A program made the position numbers and the translations under genes. A stretch of 9,899 bases of DNA. It comes from Deltaproteobacteria bacterium (lineage in GTDB: Bacteria > Desulfobacterota > Desulfobacteria > Desulfobacterales > JAFDFH01). The stretch is from assembly GCA_019309945.1 (NCBI GenBank), contig JAFDFH010000055.1:1-9899 (forward strand). The letters run 5' to 3'. How positions within the stretch are numbered: the stretch's first letter is position 1; every line of letters begins with the position of its first letter. This document shows, one piece after another, positions 5,946-9,899 of this stretch. The notes under the pieces are model-generated. The model worked only from the letters and a program-made list of their open reading frames with translations. It was not told where the DNA came from and did not search any database.

Positions 5946-6216
5946 GTAACTTCTCAATATGTTCCGGTAGGCCCGCTGCGCCATCCGGCAATTTTTTTCA
6001 ATACGGCCAAAACTTGCAGCTAAGGGCGCCTAACAGTGACCCGCGCACGTGATATAAAATGAGTGTGTCGTTTAGCGCAAACAGGCTACAAGCAACAATT
6101 TATGCTGTTCGGGTCACTGTAAGCCGCCCTAAACGGCTTCAAACAGTTGCCCGCTTTGAAAAAAACTACCGGATGACTCCGCTGGTGTGTTTAACCATAA
6201 GTTTTTGAGAAGTTAC
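5946..6216. mobile_element. ~271-bp palindromic element, copy B, full-length copy of the repeat at 4483
   Basis: The ends are GTAACTTCTCAA (5946-5957) and its inverted partner TTGAGAAGTTAC (6205-6216, after TTTT), so the outer boundaries are visible. The core palindrome is 5982-6175, with the ACAGTGACCCG/CGGGTCACTGT inner pair as in copy A. Copy A shares everything from about 5970 rightward. No protein is encoded; an ORF entering from 5831 is spurious. No clear target duplication was seen. The right end lies 26 bases before the ribosome binding site of the Rho_N gene, so the element supplies most of that gene's upstream DNA. Confidence 0.8.
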
Positions 6217-6259
6217 AGGATTTGCGTCTAATGAATGATAGAAAGGAGATTGACTTTTA

Positions 6260-6586
6260 ATGGGTACCAAGAAAAAGGAAAGTAAAGAGAAACCATTAGA
6301 AAAGATGACGGCCAAGGAACTCAGAGATGTGGCCCTGGCGATCCCTCAGATTACGGGTGTTCACGGTATGAATAAGGTTGAACTGATCAGCGCTGTAAAA
6401 AAGAACCGAGGGATTGAGGAGGGGCCGGTCAAACAGACGGATTCTTCGGTCCGTGAAATCAAGAAAAAGATCAAGGCGCTGAAAGTTGCGCGTGAAACGG
6501 CGGTGGAAACAAGCGATTTAAAAATGGCGTTGATTTACAGGCGCCGCATTACCCGGCTGAAGAAAAAAACGCGCAGGGCGGCATGA
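6260..6586 (+). CDS. Small basic Rho_N-domain protein
   Basis: A 108-residue, Lys/Arg-rich protein. Residues about 13-48 (EKMTAKELRDVALAIPQ, then TGVHGMNKVELISAVKK) match the Rho N-terminal helix-turn-helix-like domain, a SAP/LEM-like fold that binds nucleic acid. A short linker (51-63) leads to a helical hairpin (about 64-105), with IKKKIKALKVARETAVETSD and the basic YRRRITRLKKKTRR, that resembles the UVR motif of UvrB/UvrC. It is likely cytosolic and may bind RNA or DNA. Its substrate is unknown. AAGGAG at 6243-6248 precedes the ATG by 11 bases. Its stop overlaps the next start as ATGA, so it is coupled to the HAD hydrolase. Such stand-alone Rho_N proteins are known but poorly characterised. 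Confidence 0.85.
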   Translation: MGTKKKESKEKPLEKMTAKELRDVALAIPQITGVHGMNKVELISAVKKNRGIEEGPVKQTDSSVREIKKKIKALKVARETAVETSDLKMALIYRRRITRLKKKTRRAA

Positions 6587-7152
6587 TCGATCCAAAGACT
6601 TTGGCGTTTGATGTCGATGGGGTGTTTGCAGATACCATGACACTATTCCTCGATATTGCGCGGGAAGAATATGATATTCACGGGATTGCCTATGAAGACA
6701 TTACCTGCTATTCCCTGGAGGAGTGTGTCGATATCGATACGACGGTCGTTGAAGCAATTTTAACCCGAATAGTGGATGGAAGCTATAGCGCCGTTTTGAA
6801 ACCGTTCCAGGGCGCCCCTGAAGTGATAACCCGGATGGGCGGGATCCATAACCCGATACTTTTCGTAACCGCGCGCCCCTATCAGGGCCCCATATCGGAT
6901 TGGATACGGAACGTTCTCCCCCTTGATTCAGCATCAATAGAGGTTGTGGCCACAGGTTCCTTTGAAGGCAAGGTAGATGTGCTTTTAAACCGGAATATTT
7001 CATATTTTGTCGAAGACCGGCTAGAGACCTGTTTTTCCCTCGAGTCCGCGGGCATTACACCTGTGGTATTCAAACAGCCATGGAACCGGAAGCGCCATCC
7101 TTTCGTGGAGGTCGGTACCTGGAATGAGCTTGAATCCCTGATTAAATTTTAG
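6583..7152 (+). CDS. HAD-superfamily hydrolase, 5'(3')-nucleotidase-like
   Basis: A 189-residue HAD phosphatase. Motif I is FDVDGVFADT with nucleophile Asp10 and acid/base Asp12. Motif II is Thr96 in LFVTARP, motif III is Lys130 in FEGKVDVLL, and motif IV is Glu144-Asp145 in YFVEDRLE. A small helical cap (about 20-85) lies after motif I. This layout resembles the NT5C/5'(3')-deoxyribonucleotidase-like branch, so a small phosphorylated metabolite such as a nucleotide is a plausible substrate, but this is not provable here. The final stretch (168-189, RKRHPFVEVGTWNELESLI) looks like the usual end of this branch. It starts inside the Rho_N stop codon (ATGA) and ends 9 bases before xerC, so the three are likely co-transcribed. 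Confidence 0.85.
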   Translation: MIDPKTLAFDVDGVFADTMTLFLDIAREEYDIHGIAYEDITCYSLEECVDIDTTVVEAILTRIVDGSYSAVLKPFQGAPEVITRMGGIHNPILFVTARPYQGPISDWIRNVLPLDSASIEVVATGSFEGKVDVLLNRNISYFVEDRLETCFSLESAGITPVVFKQPWNRKRHPFVEVGTWNELESLIKF

Positions 7153-7161
7153 CGGGTTTGA

Positions 7162-8082
7162 ATGATGGATATTTCACCCCATTTAAAGACCCTGATCGAA
7201 TCGTTTACCGAGTCCCTTGCAACTGAAAAAGGATATTCGGAGAACACGTGCCGGGCCTATTCTCATGATTTGGTCGAGTTTTCATCCTTTATTGTTGGAA
7301 GCCGGGGCGCGGGAAACACGTTCAGGGTTGATGAGGTGGATGGTTTGATCATAAGGGAATATTTAGGTTTATTACACCAAAAGAATAAAAAGAAGACCAT
7401 CGCGCGTAAACTTTCCGCCATACGTTCTTTTTTTAAATACCTGATCAAACATGGTGTTATTCTGAATAATCCGGCAGATTTAATTCTTACACCGAAACAG
7501 GAAAAAACGATTCCCGCATATCTCTCCGTTGACGACATGTTTCGTTTGCTGGATTCCATAAAAACCGAAACGCTGTTGAATCTCAGGAATCGCGCGATTT
7601 TTGAGATTCTCTATTCAAGCGGAATACGGATATCGGAACTGGTTGGTATGGATCTTTTTAGTGTGGATTTTGCAACCGGTGTGATTCGTGTTATAGGTAA
7701 AGGCGACAAGGAACGGATGGTGCCGATCGGAAAAAAGGCTTTAAATGCCATAACGGTTTACAGGGAGCGGTTACACAAACAAGCAGGAATTCCATCTGAT
7801 GAAAATGGCCCCCTTTTTCTAAACAAAAACAAGGGTCGTCTGACAGCCCGGTCAATTGCCCGTATTCTTGATAAACTAGTCCGAGAATGTGGTTTTTTAA
7901 CCCCTGTCTCACCCCATGCCCTGCGTCATTCATTTGCAACCCATATGCTCGATGCGGGGGCCGACCTAAGGGTTGTTCAGGAACTTTTGGGACACAAGAG
8001 CCTTTCCACCACTCAGAAATATACCCATGTGAGTATCGATTGGCTGATGAAGACATATGACAAGTCGCACCCGAGGAAATAA
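7162..8082 (+). CDS. xerC: Tyrosine recombinase XerC
   Basis: A 306-residue site-specific recombinase that, with a XerD partner, resolves chromosome dimers at dif. The N-terminal SAM-like core-binding domain (about 10-98) has ENTCRAYSHDLVEF and RKLSAIRSFFKYL. The catalytic domain (about 115-300) has the complete active set: Arg156 (SSGIRISEL), Lys180 (GKGDKER), His252 and Arg255 (PHALRHSFATHM), His278 (LLGHKS) and nucleophile Tyr287 (TTQKYTHV). Length and motifs fit XerC/D rather than an integron or phage integrase. The position just before hslVU is the conserved xerC (codV)-hslV-hslU order known from Bacillus and others, which supports the XerC label. Start codons at 7162 and 7165 are adjacent, with only a weak GCGGG site upstream. 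The stop is 43 bases before hslV. Confidence 0.93.
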   Translation: MMDISPHLKTLIESFTESLATEKGYSENTCRAYSHDLVEFSSFIVGSRGAGNTFRVDEVDGLIIREYLGLLHQKNKKKTIARKLSAIRSFFKYLIKHGVILNNPADLILTPKQEKTIPAYLSVDDMFRLLDSIKTETLLNLRNRAIFEILYSSGIRISELVGMDLFSVDFATGVIRVIGKGDKERMVPIGKKALNAITVYRERLHKQAGIPSDENGPLFLNKNKGRLTARSIARILDKLVRECGFLTPVSPHALRHSFATHMLDAGADLRVVQELLGHKSLSTTQKYTHVSIDWLMKTYDKSHPRK

Positions 8083-8125
8083 TGGGTTAAATGAATAACA
8101 AACCTGTTGGGAGGCAAATTTTGCA

Positions 8126-8656
8126 ATGAATTTTCATGGGACAACAATCCTGGCCGTGAGGCATAAAGGCAAGATAGCGGTTGCCGGGGACGGACAGGTA
8201 ACATTGAACGCTACGATCATCAAACATCACGCCAAAAAGGTGCGGAAAATTTATAATGACAAGATCATCGTAGGATTTGCCGGTGCAACGGCTGATGCCA
8301 TGAACCTTTCCGAACGGTTGGAAGCCAAGCTTGAGCGTTATAACGGAAACCTGACCCGAAGTGCCGTCGAGTTGGCCCGGGACTGGCGAACCGACAAATA
8401 TTTAAGGCGTCTGGAAGCGATTATGATTGCCACCGATGAGGACCGCATGTTTCTCATTTCAGGAAGCGGAGATGTGATTGAGCCCGACGGGGGTGTCATC
8501 GGGATCGGTTCGGGGGGTGTTGCCGCACAGGCGGCCGCAACCGCCCTGATAAATAATGTGGATGTTGATGCAAAAGGTATTGTGGAAGAAGCAATGAAAA
8601 TCGCAGCTTCCATATGCATATATACAAATGATAGCATAACATTGGAAGAGATGTGA
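8126..8656 (+). CDS. hslV: ATP-dependent protease HslVU, peptidase subunit HslV
   Basis: The threonine peptidase of the HslVU (ClpQY) complex. It forms a double hexamer that degrades proteins fed in by HslU, in the cytosol. At 176 residues it is the usual length. The catalytic Thr is Thr6 in GTTILAVR, so MNFHG must be removed to expose it, whereas the E. coli enzyme loses only Met. Family hallmarks are AGDGQVT (20-26), KVRKIYNDKIIVGFAG (38-53), RDWRTDKYLRRLEA, GSGDVIEPDGGVIGIGSGG and the C-terminal ICIYTN. GGAGG-type site (8110-8114) lies 11 bases before the ATG. It follows xerC by 43 bases. An octamer repeat and 139 bases in all separate it from hslU, which is unusually loose for this pair. 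Confidence 0.96.
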   Translation: MNFHGTTILAVRHKGKIAVAGDGQVTLNATIIKHHAKKVRKIYNDKIIVGFAGATADAMNLSERLEAKLERYNGNLTRSAVELARDWRTDKYLRRLEAIMIATDEDRMFLISGSGDVIEPDGGVIGIGSGGVAAQAAATALINNVDVDAKGIVEEAMKIAASICIYTNDSITLEEM

Positions 8657-8663
8657 AAATTTT

Positions 8664-8735
8664 AAGGATTGAGGGATTTAAGAATTTAGGGATTTAGGGA
8701 TTTAGGGATTTAGGGATTAGAGATTAAGGGATAAG
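8664..8735. repeat. Octamer (TTTAGGGA) tandem repeat between hslV and hslU
   Basis: About nine 8-base units are in register from 8664 to 8735. Units at 8688-8711 are exact AGGGATTT repeats, with another exact one at 8672-8679. The outer units are degenerate (AAGGATTG, AAGAATTT, AGGGATTA, GAGATTAA, GGGATAAG). The strand is purine-rich, with G-triplets every eight bases, so G-quadruplex formation on the + strand or its RNA is possible. It starts eight bases after hslV ends. A weak hairpin (AAGCC 8741-8745, GGCTT 8752-8756) follows. Slipped-strand growth is the likely origin. Confidence 0.85.
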
Positions 8736-8795
8736 GGTAGAAGCCCTTGGAGGCTTTGAAAAAACTTTTAAAATAAGAGATATTGAGCAATTAAA

Positions 8796-9899
8796 ATGAG
8801 TGATCTGAAACCATCCGAAATCGTTAAAGAGCTCGACAAGTATATTATTGGCCAGCACCGGGCCAAACGGTCGGTTGCAATTGCATTGCGGAACCGATGG
8901 CGAAGACAGCAGGTGCCGGAAGATCTTCGTGATGAGATTGCACCGAAAAACATTATATTGATCGGTCCGACCGGGGTCGGGAAAACCGAAATTGCAAGGC
9001 GCCTGTCCAAGTTGACCGACTCTCCCTTTATTAAGGTTGAAGCTTCCAAATTCACAGAAGTCGGATATGTGGGGCGGGACGTTGAATCCATGGTTCGGGA
9101 TCTAATGGAACTGACGGTCAATATGCTTAAATCGAGAGAGCAGGAGGCTGTAAAAGGTAAAGCCAGGCAAAATGCTGAAGAAAGGTTGCTTGACATTCTC
9201 CTTCCAAAATCAAGGCCAACGGAAGTTCAGACGGGCGAGGACTCCAAAGAGAAGCAGCTCGAGCTTGTTAACGCGAGTAGTGATGGAACATCCGCTACCC
9301 GGGAAAAGCTTCGCGGTATGCTTCATAAAGGAAAACTTGACAATCGCTATGTCGATCTCGATGTTTCGGATCGGAGCATGCCCGTGGTGGAGATTTTTTC
9401 CAATGTTGGGATGGAAGAGATGGGTATCAATTTCAAGGATATGTTCGGAAGTCTTATGCCGAAAAGCAGCAAGAGACGGAAAGTAAAGGTGCTGGAGGCA
9501 CTGGAGATTCTGACTCAAGAGGAGGCCCAGAGCCTTGTCGATTTGGATAAAGTGACATCCCAGGCCATTGAGAAAGTTGAACAGTCGGGGATCATTTTTC
9601 TCGACGAAATTGACAAAATAGCGGGACACAGCAGCGGGCATGGCCCTGATGTGTCCAGGGAGGGCGTGCAGCGGGATCTACTTCCGATCGTGGAAGGCTC
9701 CACGGTATTAACCAAATATGGTCCAATTAAGACCGATCATATCCTTTTTATCGCTTCCGGGGCTTTCCATACCATCAAACCTTCGGATTTGATCCCGGAA
9801 CTCCAGGGCCGGTTCCCGATCCGGGTGGAACTGGACTCGCTGGGGTATAAGGAGTTTATTAGGATTTTAACTGAACCGAAAAATGCACTGATTCTTCAA
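8796..9899 (+). CDS. hslU: HslU, ATPase/unfoldase subunit of HslVU (3' end beyond the window)
   Basis: The AAA+ unfoldase that recognises, unfolds and threads proteins into HslV. The first 368 codons are present; the full protein is usually about 440-460 residues, so about 80 C-terminal residues lie outside. Visible parts are the N-terminal SDLKPSEIVKELDKYIIGQ, Walker A GPTGVGKT (57-64), the pore motif GYVGRDVES (about 90-98), and the inserted I-domain (about 105-240, charged and variable). Walker B is IIFLDEIDK (266-274, Asp270/Glu271), sensor 1 lies in LFIASGAFH (317-325), and the ELQGRFPIRVEL segment (335-346) carries the arginine finger Arg339. The C-terminal domain with sensor 2 and the HslV-docking tail is off the edge. 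ATG 8796 gives the expected N-terminus but has a weak ribosome binding site, perhaps because hslV translation normally helps it. Confidence 0.95.
   Translation, partial: MSDLKPSEIVKELDKYIIGQHRAKRSVAIALRNRWRRQQVPEDLRDEIAPKNIILIGPTGVGKTEIARRLSKLTDSPFIKVEASKFTEVGYVGRDVESMVRDLMELTVNMLKSREQEAVKGKARQNAEERLLDILLPKSRPTEVQTGEDSKEKQLELVNASSDGTSATREKLRGMLHKGKLDNRYVDLDVSDRSMPVVEIFSNVGMEEMGINFKDMFGSLMPKSSKRRKVKVLEALEILTQEEAQSLVDLDKVTSQAIEKVEQSGIIFLDEIDKIAGHSSGHGPDVSREGVQRDLLPIVEGSTVLTKYGPIKTDHILFIASGAFHTIKPSDLIPELQGRFPIRVELDSLGYKEFIRILTEPKNALILQ

Noticed and set aside
5831..6052. 73-residue + strand ORF after slipin
   Set aside because: It spans the terminator hairpin and T tract and ends inside palindrome copy B (C-terminus LRAPNSDPRT is translated repeat). 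No ribosome binding site supports it.
7162..8082. Reading the tyrosine recombinase as the integrase of an integrated mobile element
   Set aside because: Length, complete XerC-type motifs and the conserved xerC-hslV-hslU order fit the housekeeping recombinase. No att-like direct repeats, tRNA or phage genes lie nearby.
8664..8735. CRISPR-like array
   Set aside because: Units are contiguous octamers without spacers, so this is a simple tandem repeat.
8741..8756. Terminator between hslV and hslU
   Set aside because: The stem is only 5 bp and is followed by A-rich rather than T-rich sequence, so it is unlikely to stop transcription.
9210..9641. 143-residue minus strand ORF opposite hslU
   Set aside because: It is the antisense shadow of hslU, whose frame is open to the window edge and carries every AAA+ motif.

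Overview
The window reads as a piece of chromosome from a Desulfobacterota-type bacterium (a sulfate-reducer-like former deltaproteobacterium). This is inferred from protein character, the xerC-hslV-hslU order, the coaBC-udg-nfeD grouping and the many palindromic dispersed repeats between genes. No rRNA or tRNA gene is present to confirm it. All ten intact or partial protein genes lie on the + strand, and base composition looks even throughout.

Layout. A strong hairpin terminator (3-34) closes a gene left of the window. A promoter-like pair then leads into an unrecognised small lipoprotein (196-678). A 507-base gap follows. It holds a GC-rich REP-like hairpin cluster (686-768), an inverted-repeat-bounded relic of a four-helix-bundle (S23/IVS-type) gene (836-974), and a 125-bp palindromic MITE-like element with a stray extra arm (1019-1166) that ends 19 bases before coaBC. 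Next come coaBC (coenzyme A synthesis), a family-4 [4Fe-4S] uracil-DNA glycosylase and nfeD (membrane ClpP-class protease), packed with a 12-base gap and an ATGA overlap. The slipin/SPFH gene, the usual partner of nfeD, follows after a 371-base gap holding a ~245-bp imperfect palindrome and a solitary MITE arm. After slipin, a 645-base gap holds a second palindrome family that begins inside the slipin stop codon, a promoter-plus-terminator pair that could make a small RNA, and a second, more complete copy of the ~245-bp palindrome. The last group is a small Rho_N-domain protein, a HAD-family hydrolase (ATGA overlap), the tyrosine recombinase xerC, the protease subunit hslV and the first 368 codons of the unfoldase hslU. 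An octamer tandem repeat separates hslV from hslU.

Functional picture. The genes are housekeeping: CoA synthesis, uracil repair, membrane protein quality control (NfeD with slipin), chromosome-dimer resolution (XerC) and ATP-dependent proteolysis (HslVU). I see no defence system, CRISPR array, phage or biosynthetic cluster. What stands out is the intergenic DNA. At least four families of palindromic repeats occupy nearly every gap longer than 100 bases, two of them around slipin, so the nfeD-slipin pair looks repeatedly invaded. The candidate sRNA, the palindrome pair and the relic gene deserve the closest second look.
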